This document shows, piece by piece, positions 38,001 through 50,000 of a stretch of 64,000 bases of DNA (within the stretch, counting starts at the first letter, position 1; each line of letters starts with the position of its first letter). The notes below the pieces were generated by a model that had not been told where the DNA came from, did not search any database, and was given only the letters and a program-made list of their open reading frames with translations. Made by a program: the position numbers and the translations under genes. Source of the stretch: Fratercula arctica (taxonomy: Eukaryota > Chordata > Aves > Charadriiformes > Alcidae). The stretch covers positions 6,930,004 through 6,994,003 of the forward strand of contig CANTUZ010000001.1 of assembly GCA_947846985.1 (NCBI GenBank). Reading direction: 5' to 3'.

Positions 38001-38084
38001 ACTCTCCTGCCTGTCCCCACTGAACCATGGTTTGCTTCTCAGTCTTCAAGAACACGAAGGGGATCTGTTTCTATTGAAAGAAAA
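32018..38084. other. long unique stretch, candidate conserved noncoding DNA
   Basis: 6 kb with no gene supported. Frames at 34061-34637 and 36441-36767 overlap other frames and show no domain. Sub-stretches at about 33260-33620, 35560-35920 and 37000-37640 look like conserved noncoding DNA (many ATTA cores, few repeats). 36440-36780 is GC-richer but unrecognised. Confidence 0.3.
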
Positions 38085-38198
38085 CAAAATGGACACATTC
38101 CTGTGCAACCTGCTCTGGGTGACCCTGTTTTGGGAAGGGGTTGGATGAGATGATCTCCAGAGGTCCCTTCCAACCCCTACCATTCTGTGATTCTGTGA
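38085..38198 (+). mobile_element. CR1 LINE, short 3' end fragment
   Basis: Starts near ATGGACACATTCCTGTGCAA (ORF2 end, [12 protein letters not shown]). It goes on through GGGGTTGGATGAGATGATCT and GGTCCCTTCCAACC to ATTCTGTGATTCTGTG octamers. Confidence 0.92.
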
Positions 38199-38686
38199 AA
38201 ATAGGCTGCTCCAGGAACTCACTTAATGTGTTCAAACCTCTAACTTGTCTTCAGTCCTTGGGACAAGGCCAGAGGTAGTACCGAGTACCAAACCCCAGAG
38301 TGTGGTCATCCAGACCTCAGCCTCAGCTGTGTCACTCCACAGACCCACTCCTATTGCAACCCTGTGACAAATTGACCCTTGGATTTCCTGAGTTCAATTA
38401 TACTGACACCATGGTCCAAATCCTACTTAGAGGATCTAAAAGTAGCTCCAGACATTACCACAGCCATAGGGAACCCAGCTAGAAGTAGTTATTCTGACTG
38501 GAAATATTATCCTCAAATAGTCACGTGTGTCAACCTACTGCCTCTTGACTCTCCATAAGTGAGAATTTCACTCCAAAACTACTGCTCAGAGATCATATTC
38601 TAACAAACTACTTCTTTGCTTGTGTTTATACTGCATTTATATGATATTGATTGACTACGTTATTTCTGGTTTTTTTCCAGCGTAGC

Positions 38687-38720
38687 AGTAATATAAATCC
38701 AATAGTAATATAAATCCAAT
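38687..38720. repeat. 17-bp exact tandem duplication
   Basis: AGTAATATAAATCCAAT occurs twice back to back without mismatch. Confidence 0.95.
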
Positions 38721-38964
38721 AGGAATCACTTGGGCTGATGAATAGAAAAATCAGCTGTCAGTGGAAGATCCAATAACTCCTATTGTCATCCTTCAATGGG
38801 AAAACAAGAGTTTTCTTGATGGTCTGATTACAGAGTCTCCCTCTTTTGAGAGATGAAAAAAAAAGTCTGTGCTCTGTTACTTGTTTGCTGGGTATAACTC
38901 AGAATGGAAAATTAGGGGAACATGGACTTAGCACATTGAATTTCTATGCGTCAGTTTAACGGAC

Positions 38965-38990
38965 TAAATAAATAATAAATAAATAAATAA
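38965..38990. repeat. (AAAT)n microsatellite
   Basis: AAATA units with one phase slip. Confidence 0.9.
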
Positions 38991-41128
38991 TGGTTGGATT
39001 TAATGTTGGTTGTACCACTCTTATTCAGAGTAAGGACTGTTGACACATTTAGTCCTTCTGATTTCTAAGATAAGGTGGCCTATGATGGCCAGCGCTGTAT
39101 TCTTACAGTGTTCGACCAATAACCATGGACCATCACAAGGACCGCAGGTGTTGGTTGAGGAAGTCTCCTCATTCACTCCTGTTTCTCAGCATGACCCCTG
39201 TATGGAGAGTAATGCTGAGGCTGCATCTTTCTTCTGCCTGTAGTGTCACATCAGCTCAAGAGAACATGTGAGGGCATCATGATGTCTTTTAGCAACCGGC
39301 CCCCAAACACCACAGAGGAGAGCATTTAGAGTCAAACTTGAGAATCTTTATACCAAGACAATATTAATGTCCTGCTTACCTCTGGGTCCAGCTGCCTCCT
39401 CATCTCTGGTCCCCATCTGGAAGAACAGGTTCAACTACTGCCGTAATGAGAAGGGTAACAATACTTCATCAGAGAGAAGGTACTGGGTTCAAGGGCAAGG
39501 AAGGGTGTATGAACTGAGGAGTGCTGATGGATACAAAAAGAGACCCTATATCTAAGTTCTAACCTCTGATCACAAGCGTACCTCATTTATGTGTATATGA
39601 GCTGCAGCACGCTTTTTCCCAGGCTCCATCCGAGTTGTCCTCATCGGCCGTTTCTCAGCAGCTCCTAATTATTCCTCACCTACTGTGAACTTTTCCCTAA
39701 TTACTCTTTCTTTGTCTCTCCAGGGCTTCCGCAAGAATGACAATGCCATTTGCAAATCTGAAGTGACTCTGAGCTCTAAAGTTAACCTTTTTGTACACTT
39801 CTCTGTCCCTCCAAGGTTTTTACGTTCTTATGAAGTCTAAATTTGAAAAGGCCTCAGCAAAGTCAGTTAACTTAAGACCATTTTTCTCAAGTTGCCTTGA
39901 GGATGGAGGGGTAGACTGTACAAGAAGCCTTGGGGAAGCTGATTGCATTTTTGTTATATTTAGACTGACCGAGTGTTGGTAAATGCTGATTTCTGTAAAG
40001 AGGTCACAGAAACCAAAATGTCAAGAGGTCATTGACGTTCCTTTAAGCAGCTTCTCTAACCTCTCAACCTAGCAAAGGGAAAAGTCTCTCAGGACTAATC
40101 ACTTCCTTCTGTTGCATCGGTCCATATATCTCATTCTCAGTTCCTTTTCAGTGCTAAATTTCCTGCTGTCACACGCACATCTCTTTCTCCCCAAAGTGAC
40201 ACAGACAGGGAAGATATCCAGCTACATCCGTCCGTCTCCCCTCACCTAATGAAGGCAAGGGCTTTGGAGATCCCATTGCTCAAGAACAGCAGTAAGATTT
40301 ACTTCAGTCCTTCCCACTTCATTGCTGCCACTTTAATTGGATCAAGTCCACTGAGTCTTTTTCCTAGGATGAGACCAGAATAATTTGTTTGTTCTAAATG
40401 GATCAAGCTGCACTCCTGCATGCTATGAGCAGTGCCATCATAGCTTGGCTGAGTTTCTTCCTCATGTTTTTCTGGACTAGAATACCCCTGTCAATCATTT
40501 CAGCTACTGCCAGTCTTCCTGGCAGCCCACGATCCTTCTCCTCAGGCACCTTTTGCCCATGTGATGTGTGAAGGAATTCTCCTGAGCCGCCATCTTCTGC
40601 ACGGACCATGGAAAGAAATTCCATTGCCATTTTTCGTTTCTATTTCTATGCTTTCTTTATGTGTTCTCTTTTTGTTCTTCTTTGACTTTCATCAGCCAAT
40701 ATCTGAACTTAGTGGGCAGATACTGCTGAATAAGTAACAGACAGCCAAGGAGCAAGCTTGAATGCTGGATCCCATCTGTTTACTTTGAGCAACCTAATTA
40801 ACTGACTCTCCAAGACAAAGCCCAGGAGCAGTCTGGGAGATCGTTCCCTGCAAGAACAGCTTCCAAACGGCAGTATGAGTAAGATTGCATCAGGTTTCGC
40901 TCCCCCACCCTAGAGTCTTCCAACAGTATTTCAGCGGGATCCCCTACTCTCAAACTTCCTCACAGGATCTCATGACATGTAGCGCTCAGCCTCAGTATTA
41001 GCCTATGACAACACCATTCTGGCTGTAACACAGCTCTCATAATGCTTCTGACATTCCTATGGGAAACAGAACAAGAAAAAAAAATATATTTTTGGGTCAG
41101 CAGAACACCACAGGATACCAAGGAGGCC

Positions 41129-41977
41129 TGTGACAGTGTGCTCCTCCTCCCCAGGTGCCAACCTGATCTTTATCTCTCATAACCCTGCCCAAGTGATAAC
41201 CACCCATGGTTCATATCATATCGTATCGTATCGTATCATATCATATCATATCATATCATATCATATCATATCATATCATATCATATCGTATCATATCATA
41301 TCATAATGGGTGCATGTATTTGTGATGGCTGCAGCAGGCACAACATGGTTTCGGGGAGACACATAACAACACAATAGCCAAGGGCTAACTTGAGCAATGC
41401 TGGTCCTGTGGTCGATATGCAAATATGACTATGGGTCGATCATCTTACCTCCATAAAGAGTGAACAGCCCAAGAGCCCTTTTGAGCTCTCCTGAACGGCA
41501 GCCGGCTGCCTGCCAGGATCTCCCCTTGAGCAGAGACACCACTCAGGGTTACTTCTCAAGATGCAGAGACTCCTTGCCGCAACAGATCCTCGGTAAGTGA
41601 CTAATAGAATACTAAACTTTGAAATCTCAGCTAAGTGATATAAAGGGTTGATTGCGCACATACAATCCTTTAGACATAAACCATTAACCAAGTCTGGGAC
41701 TAGGGTTGGATCCAGCTTCAGCCAGACTCCTCTCTGAGAAGGAGTTTAGAAAGCCAGGGGGTCCTTGCTGAACCTCATGACTCAACGGGAGAGTCTCCCT
41801 GACAGCTCCATCTGACCCTGTCCTCTGTGCAGTAAATAACCAAGTGTGCCTCACCATCTCGAATCTTGTTAAAACACTGTCACATTTACCATCAAACTTT
41901 CTTAAATCCCTCTTTTATATCAATAAATATATTGCTGCTTCTCTCTACAAGTGAAGTGCATCGCTCCATCCGCGACA
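41129..41977 (+). mobile_element. solo retroviral LTR, avian ERV type
   Basis: The right part matches an avian LTR pattern I recognise: GAGCCCTTTTGAGCTCTCC, CAGAGACTCCTTGCCGC, CGGTAAGTGAC, GGGTTGATTGCGCACATAC and CTCCCTGACAGCTCCATCTG. A polyadenylation signal AATAAA lies at 41922-41927, about 50 bp before an end CCATCCGCGACA at 41977. The left edge TGTGACAGTGTG at 41129 is chosen because its 5 flanking bases, AGGCC, match AAGCC after the right edge at four of five positions. That edge is the weak point. No primer-binding site or gag/pol follows, so it is a solo LTR left by recombination. A (TCATA)n array lies in its U3. Confidence 0.6.
41211..41305. repeat. (TCATA)n pentanucleotide array
   Basis: Nineteen 5-bp units, mostly TCATA with four TCGTA variants, three of them consecutive near the left end. 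It lies within the proposed U3 of the LTR. Confidence 0.97.
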
Positions 41978-43671
41978 AAGCCCACCATGCCAAGAACTAT
42001 GGAGCAAGAACACAGAAACTCTGGAGGAAAATGGCCTTAAGCATGTGGACATGAGGCAGTTTATGCTCACAGGCATCTGTGAGCAATCAGAAAATGAAGA
42101 TAAAATGCAGAGAACCAACTGGTCTGTAGCTTCTTTCCACAGACTGTAGAAATAGGATTCTCCTTTGTCTCTTCCATTTGGATCAATAGTAGCTGCCCCA
42201 GTAGCTACTGCATTGAATATACCTGTGGAGAGTTCAAGTATGGGTAACATCTAAGGTAGCAAATGACTGGTACAATCCAAGAATTCATGAATGTCAATAA
42301 CTGGGCCAAGCTTCACCTCTTTAGGTGAAGGAATACATCTTTCAAACGTATGCGTCTCCTAAGTACTGTGAAGTCAGCATTCAGACAGACCAGAAATATT
42401 CTTATAGACACCACATAGCTATTTCCATATATCATCTTGATGAAAGCTTGAAGGAAGCATCAAAAAGATGCCCAAAAAGCAATTTTGGAAGTATCCAAGA
42501 TTAAGATGAGTGGGTCTTTTAGCAAATGATCTCATCCTTACACAAAGCATTTTAGCAGCAGGCAGGACCAAATACAAGAGATAGCCCTCTCCGGTTAATA
42601 CATAAGCTATTCTATATTCACAGAAGAAAATAGCAAACATAAGTTGAAATGTTGGTTTGACACAGGTCATTTCTTAAACCACTTTTGCTCCTCTCAGATT
42701 AGGTTGTCACAAGCAAAGGACGCAGCTGGACAGACAGGTAGGACTGATTAAACTGTCACATGCCAATAATACATTAAGCTGCTTTGGCAGGGCAGGAGCA
42801 GCAGAGTGGCAAGGTTGCTGTCACTGGTGATGTTTCGCTATGTGCGGCCACAAATGAAGCCCCTGAGGATGTCAAGGAATAAACACGAGGACATAAAGCA
42901 GGGGAGCATGTATTATGCATGCACAAGTAGGGGAAAACAGTCATTAGTGAAGGACTTAACCACAGGGACACGAAGGATGGTACTATAGCCCTCTCCTCCC
43001 ACAGGACCTAGTTCTCTGCCCCCTCAGTTTTTGAACAAATCATTTGCTTTAAAGCAAAATGGATACAAACCACATTCACAGAAGTCTGATAGTCACTACC
43101 ATAGACAATGTCTTTAAAATCTCATTCATACCAATTTTCCTGACTCTTGCCGAACAGAAGAACAAAACCAAGAACAGTCCTGGTGACTTCATTTCATATT
43201 CAGGGCAAAGATAAATAGAGGATAAAAGATCTGGAATTTGGGTTCAACTAAAATAAACCTTTAGAAATGGAAACACTATAAAAATTACTTCTGAAAACAA
43301 AACAAAACAAAACAAAACCAATGTGCAGCAATTCTGCAAGATGCTTTTAAAGTTCATACATAGATTTGTCAGAGGATTTCTTCCTTCCATCCTGATCCTC
43401 CCCAGAAACAAAACCTATACGTGCCCAAATCAGTATATGCTACGCACATCTGTTTAATCAGGAATCATGGTCACAGTGCACCACTCCTCTGTTTCTCTTT
43501 TCACTTATACAGCAGAATGTCAGGGCCAGAGATGCCAGACCCCATTCCCTTCTTCCTTAAATTATTTTTGTGCCAGCAGAAATGGTCTGATCCTGAGGAT
43601 TCCCTCTTAACCGTCAACGCTGTAAGACCTCCAAACCTTATCTGAGTTCTTGCTTACAACAACCAGCATGA
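41978..43671. other. unique stretch, no gene recognised
   Basis: No gene. The 101-aa minus frame at 41945-42250 starts in the LTR flank. An (AAAAC)n tract lies at 43294-43318. Confidence 0.35.
43294..43318. repeat. (AAAAC)5 microsatellite
   Basis: Five pentanucleotide units of AAAAC. Confidence 0.95.
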
Positions 43672-44003
43672 AACACTTATAAATACTTAAAGGGTGGGTG
43701 TCAGGAGGATGGGACCAGGCTCTTTTCAGTAGTGCCCGGGGACAGGACAAGAGGCAATGGGCACAAACTGGAGCACAAGAAGTTCCACCTAAACATGAGG
43801 AGGAACTTCTTTACCCTGAGGGTGGCAGAGCACTGGAACAGGCTGCCCAGAGAGGTGGTGGAGTCTCCATCTCTGGAGACATCCAAAACCCGCCTGGACG
43901 TGTTCCTGTGTAACCTGCTCTAGGTGACCCTGCTCTGGCAGGGGGGTTGGACTAGATGATCTCCAGAGGTCCCTTCCAACCCTATGGTTCTATGATTCTA
44001 TGA
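43672..44003 (+). mobile_element. young CR1 LINE, 332-bp 3' end
   Basis: Starts AACACTTATAAATACTTAAA, corresponding to position 30079 of the 29892 copy, and is collinear with it to the end. About four substitutions separate them, one of which turns a TGG codon into TAG (CTCTAGGTGA at 43918-43927). The ORF2 tail otherwise reads [20 protein letters not shown] and [20 protein letters not shown]. It ends in octamers ATTCTATGA. Confidence 0.97.
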
Positions 44004-46457
44004 AAGCAAGATCCTACCTCATTACTTACCTTCTGTCTCTAAAATGTTTATCCCATTTGGGAGGAATCTTTTCAACACGGGTAACTAAAAGTCAGCAACA
44101 CAAACCTGGAGCTACTGGAGCTGAGCAACATTTACAGTCAGGTGGTTTATTATTTTTATTATAACAGACACTTCAGGCATGCTTGTACTCACGTGTGCAA
44201 CTGGTCCCACAGCTGTGCTTAGTCTGTAGTGATCCAGCCAGGCACGTGCCAACCGCGTCAACATGTTGTCCAAGCAAGTAGTGTTCACTGGCTGTTTACA
44301 TTTCCAATTTAGAACTTATTGTCAAACAACAGGGATGAATCCTGGTTCTGGCTCCATTTAAAGCTAGACTTGTGCCAGTATCAGCACAGGCACGTGCTGT
44401 GCACGGACATTTCCCTGAGCCTGGGCATTCAGCTACTTCTCATGATGGATCTAACAGAAATTAAACTTTGGTCTGACTTCACTGTGGAATTAATTCCTTC
44501 TCTGTGTGTGTCTAAGCACCCTCCACCACGGATCTGAATACCACTGTTTACATTACCCTTTCTCCAGCTCATAAGCAGTCCAAACCAAAACCCTCAGAAG
44601 ACTATGAAAGGATTCCCACTGGCTGCAGCAGACTCCAGGAAAGCTGTCCGTAGTATTCAAACACTTACCAGACTATACTCTTTATCTGACATTCTCTTCA
44701 TGTTTTTATTACTGCAAACATTATCTTCTAGTCCCCGTTATTTTAAATTTGCTTTGAACCTCTGGAGAACAAAAACCACAACGTGCTAATCTGGCTGGCC
44801 ACCAGAATTCACACCCCCCAGATACAAGCTCTCCGAGTCCTGTGCTTGAAAGCTACCGACTCTGGGTTTGTTCTGACTTGCAGAGCAAAGGCTGAATGTG
44901 CAATTATTCTAGTTCGTTGCAGCCTGACATCTTTTTGTATTCCGTTTCTTTGATTCTAGGATTCTCCAAGTTTTTATTTTAAACAAATAGCTTCTGTAGG
45001 GGAAATAACTTCCCACTGCATCAGAAGAAACAAGATGCTTTTATCCCATAACTGTAGGGAAGATGAAACGTGTATTCACATCACCACAACACAGCACAAC
45101 TGAATCAAGCTTACAGTTCCATGCCCCATCTAACGGCCACTTGATTTTTGCATTACTTAAAATAGAGAAACACAGAGCAATTTCCTGCCCTCCATCCGTC
45201 AGCTTTCTGTGATGTTAGAAATAAGGCTGCACTTTCTTTTGAGTTGGGAAACAAAAACAAGCAACAAGATACTATATGCACCAAAGGGTGCTTGTTTACA
45301 CCAAACTACAAATGAATGCCATATTTCTGTACTGAGTTTAAAAAATATGGGGTCAGTAACTGATAGGGAAGAGAAACAGCTGATTCGTTGTTTCAAGTAA
45401 GTCTTCAGCAATCAATTAATTGCCTAGTCAATGCAGCATGATCTAGGAAGCTTAATTGAAGAGAATTAGTACCTAAGAAGCACACATCTCCAGGGGGGTA
45501 CCGCTGCCAGTAAAGTTAGCAGCCTTTGGAAATGCTGCTGCCTCGTTTGATTTAGGAGGAAAAACGGTGTGAAACGAGATATAAGGACATCATGGATAAT
45601 TGACATCCCGAGTGATACCCTTCAACAGGGAAGCTTCAGACTGAGAATTTATTGACACTCACAGGCCCTGGTGGCAAGACTGATAACACATACAAGTTCC
45701 CATTTGGAACCCAACAGCGGGAAGTCATGAATTTTTTAACATGCCATCACGAAGTTGAAGCTGACTTTTCCTGAAAGGGACAATGCTCTTTTAAAGAATA
45801 AAGAACAATCTCCCTATAGGTTATGGGACTTTTTTTAGTTATACTCTTGTTACAACTACCTATCAGTAACCATGTGAAACTGGTTACATCAAATACTTTT
45901 TATATTAGGCAGAAGGGAGCAGAGGACTGGAGAAATTTTCATGTCACCAGGGCTACTGGAAACCTGATTTTCTCCTGTGGGTATATGTCATACATTTTAG
46001 GAGGAATGAGGTAACTGTCTTTGAAGCATAAAAACCATCCAGCAAAATATTTCAAATAACACTGCAAGCAGCATACTCTGAAATTCTGGATTTTTTATTG
46101 TCTTTTCTCAGAGGTACACAACACCAATTGCTCCACGTGGATCCCATGTAAGACTTATACACATGCAACGCAGCTGAGAGTCCGGTTTGAGCGGCTGGAC
46201 CTGAAACCTAAATTTGATTCCTAAAGGATGCTACAGACCCCACGGTGGCTTTATGAACATCAGAGAATAGCACTGAGGGTAGAGAGTTTATATGCCTCAG
46301 AGAAGTCATCCCTACTGTTCAGACAGAGAAGTGATCATTGCTGGTGAGTAGCCAATGTTGAGGAGAAGAAAGGGTCTGATCCAAGCTCTCTGTCTTTCTT
46401 CGTGCCTACAGTCATTGCTAACAAAAATTGGACAGCTTTTGCATCCATCTTTGAAGT
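44004..46457. other. unique stretch, no gene recognised
   Basis: AT-rich. Overlapping opposite-strand frames at 45199-45411 and 45209-45400 are chance mirrors. Nothing supportable. Confidence 0.35.
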
Positions 46458-46530
46458 CATAGAATCATAGAATTGCCTAGGTTGGAAGGGATCTTTCAGA
46501 TCTTCTAGTCCAGCCACCAACCTAACTCAG
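46458..46530 (-). mobile_element. CR1 LINE tail (minus)
   Basis: About 73 bp: TCATAGAATCATAGAATTGC, GGTTGGAAGGGATCTTTCAG and TCTAGTCCAGCCACCAACC. It is a minus-strand 3' UTR of a subfamily distinct from the plus-strand CR1 that abuts it. Confidence 0.92.
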
Positions 46531-46531
46531 C

Positions 46532-47022
46532 GCAAGAAGGACATGGACCTGTTGCAGTGGGTTCAGAGGAGGTCATGAAGATGATCAGAGGGCTGGAGCA
46601 CCTCTGCTGTGAGGACAGGCTGAGAGAGCTGGGGTTGTTCAGCCTGGAGAAGAGAAGGCTCCGAGGAGACATAATTGCAGCCTTCCAGTATCTGAAGGGG
46701 GGCCTACAAGAAAGCTGGGGAGGGACTTTTTACAAGGGTATGTAGCGATAGGACAAGGGGTAACAGTTTTAAATGGAAAGAGAGTAGATTTAGATTAGAT
46801 ATTAGGAAGAAATTCTTTACTCTGAGGGTGGTGAGACACTGGCATAGGTTCCCAGAGAAGCTGTGGCTGCCCCATCCCTGGAGGTGTTCAAGGCCAGGCT
46901 GGATGGGACTCTGAGCAGCCTGGTCTGGTGGGAGGTGTCCCTGCCCAGGGCAGGGGGGGGTTGGAACTAGATCATCTTTAAGGTCCTTTCCAACCCGAAC
47001 CATTCTGTGATTCTATGGTTCT
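46532..47022 (+). mobile_element. CR1 LINE, 491-bp 3' end
   Basis: Starts GCAAGAAGGACATGGACCTG (ORF2, KKDMDLLQ). A frame-shifting deletion follows in GGTTCAGAGGAGGTCATGAA, then [20 protein letters not shown] and [20 protein letters not shown]. The ACTGGCATAGGTTCCCAGAG segment and the GGTTGGAACTAGATCATC 3' UTR lead to octamers. It has the same subfamily ending as 3985-4144 and 16983-17117. It is inactive. Confidence 0.95.
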
Positions 47023-50000
47023 TTTACACCTTGCTCTTTCTTAATCTGTCTGCAGCCCCATGTCACATCTAAATTTATTACATATCATGCCTTTTAGGTA
47101 TGTCAGATACTTGTTCCTTTTTTACCCCTAAAACCAAGTTTGACCAGCTCCGGGTCTGAATTTCATTTAACTGACCGTGGGTGAGACGTTTATAGCCGCT
47201 GGGTCTCCAGTGCCAGCCTGTGCCCCAGCTCTTACCATGCCCTGCCTGTGCTCCTCTGCGCTGTGTGTTGTTTCTCCACTTCTCAGCTCTCCCACCAGGC
47301 TTGTGTTTCCCTACACTACATCGCTACCTTAAAGTCATAAAACCATGGAGGTACAACAAAAAGACAAACAAAAGTAAACTAAATTAGCCGTAGACACCTG
47401 CTCAATTAGAAAAATTGCTGTTACAGCTACAGCAAGTAAAACAAAGCTCAGGCGGGTCACGGAGAGTTCAGACAAAGCAAACCTGACACGGCTCGGTCCT
47501 GCAGCCTTGCAAATTCAGCACAAAGCTTCTGGCCTGTTACTAGCAAAGGCAATACCGTACTTGTCAGCGCCCCGTGTAGGAAAGCAGTAAGCTCTAAAGT
47601 GGGCACGTGTCAATTTAAGGCAACCTTCGACAGCATACAGCACTGGTGAGACTCATTTAGATGGATCACTTAGAAAAATCTGTTCTTCTAGTGGATTCAA
47701 GCCCCCTTTGATTGTTGATAGCCACTCCTTATTGTCTCTAGCTAAAGATATAAAGTGAGTCAAGTGAGAAAAGAATGAAAGGGAATGCACGGCTCACTTT
47801 GATTACCTTGCACATTTTTACCATGACGGATTTGCTACGGAAGAAGGAAATCTGAAGTGCAAGAATTAATGGCTCCAGGATATTAATACCATCTAGTTTT
47901 CTTTCTGTGCCATTTCCAGTCAATGGCTTCAATCATGCAAGCGCTTACCAAAGTACTTAGCATCATACATTCAAGTGGTCCTAAGTGTAGTTATGGGTTC
48001 TTCAAGCAAAGCTAATGAAAATAGTAGGATAAGGGACTTCATTCCCAAAGGCTGGCTGATCCGCAGTTCCTATTGCAAGACGGTGCCAGTGGGGAGCCTG
48101 ATCCCTCCAGGAAGGTGCTGTGACAGCGTTCCCTGCTCCCATAACTACTAACAGGATTGTGGGACATGACAGATCTTGTCATCCCGTTTCAGAAAAGGCA
48201 TCTAGACTCAAGAGTTTGTGCCTGGACGGCGAGCCCTGGTGACAGAGCTGTGTGCTGGCTCGCTCAGGGCTACCACAAGCCCAGGCAGTCGCTAATGTGA
48301 ACACATCTCCTCAATATTCCTCTGCTCAGGCTGACTCCTCTCTCGGCATTTATGACATTTCCCATGGTAAATAATGGGCTATTACACAGAGCGTGAGGTA
48401 TTGACTGTCAGAGTAAATTAAAATTAAGTGGGGCCCAATTAACACTTGTTGCTTTTGCAAGTTTCATTTCTGAACAAAGGTGCTAAAATGATGACAAACC
48501 TGTGCCTGCTGCTCGAGAAGAAATCAATACAGAGACAGAAAATGCTGTTTCTGATTGAAATTGCAGCGATAGCTTTCTTTTCGAAAACTCATTGCTCCGA
48601 CAACCTTGCCCTTCAAACACAGCTTGAGAGCCGTTGTACCCACCTATGCATTCTTGTCCTAGGGACTTCTTAACCCCCTTGGTCAATACTTTAAAACATC
48701 ATAGTTAGTGCTTAGACAGATCACTTCCATCAAGTCGACATCAACATATTATCATGCCATCGTGACTCTTGTACACCTGAGCCTTGCACTTCATTACTAA
48801 CCAACACCAACTTCAGCAAAGAAACCCAGGCATTAAAGCTGAATTAAAATATCCTGTCTTCAATTTGCTTTTTAACCAATAACCGAGGTCACTTTAATCT
48901 CGCTGGAATGGGATGACTTCTTTTTCTCAGCATCCCAACACTTTAATTCAAGCACATTTCTTTGGCTTAATGTTTTCCTGTCCGCATTTCTGCATAATTA
49001 AAGCACTTCAATGTGGTCAACAAAGTTAATGATATCCATTTATCTTAGGCAAACTGGCAAATGTCCAGTAATCACCCACTTCTTTCTATCAGCAGTCCCT
49101 GTCTCTCCTTCCCTTCTCTTTTCTCACCAAATATGCTGGAAGTTGAGCCTGGATACTACAGCAGGTAGTAAAATTGTAATAAATATATTCTCAGGAAGCT
49201 GTGGCTGTAAGGACTCCATTGCCTACAAAGTCATTGTAAATTATGCATTGCTGTTTAGTATCCTTGACATTTTTAGTAAGTGCAATAAAACACCTTTATA
49301 GAGTTGGAAAGAACTGTATGTCAGCTCAAGGGAAAAAAAGAACAAATGAAAGACATAATTGTTTTATCTACAATAGATTTCTTTAGTAGATTACTGCTGA
49401 AAAGTGCAGACTTCTTCCTTGTCGGCTAGGCAGGACTAAAACCTGGAAGGCTCCATATGTCACTCAGCCAGCCATTAGATCAGAAAATAAGGTGCAGAAA
49501 GGAAAACCAAAGAAAATGGCAACTGCTAAGTTCAGACCTACAGCAAGGAGTTACATTTGCCGCCATTTTAAAAGCAAACAGGAGGATGAGCAGGTATCCA
49601 CGAGCAGCTCTCCAGAGGTCAATCAGCATCACCTAAATCCTCAGAAACTTTTTTGTGCCAAAACCTAGGACTTAAAATTAGGCTTTGAGCAAGATAAAAC
49701 ATTACTTAGAGCCAGAAGTAGGAAGCTAGCCAACAGACAGACCTTAGACTTCTGCCAGCTCTAGAGCATGAGCAAGCTGTGCCCTGCCTTCCTCGGTGAT
49801 CACAGTCCAAAGGACCTCTCGACTGTCACGGTCAGGGCTGCAGCGAAGTCCTATAAAGCAGATTTTCATTTTTGCAGGCACAATGTGAGGCTGCATTTTC
49901 ACACCTGCTATTAAATACAGGCATCAATCTGACTGCATCATTTCCAGCTAGCTGATAACAAGAGCAAAGTAAGCAGCTACAAATCCAAATCGTTGCTTTT

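Larger units (their letters stand above)
38199..41128. other. unique stretch with two small tandem repeats
   Basis: No gene. A 17-bp unit, AGTAATATAAATCCAAT, is duplicated exactly at 38687-38720. An (AAAT)n tract lies at 38965-38990. A splice-acceptor-like GGTTTTTTTCCAG ends at 38680 without a paired donor. Confidence 0.4.

Noticed and set aside
41211..41305. Pentanucleotide array as a telomeric or centromeric satellite
   Set aside because: Unit and length do not match vertebrate telomere repeat TTAGGG, and the array is short and inside an LTR.
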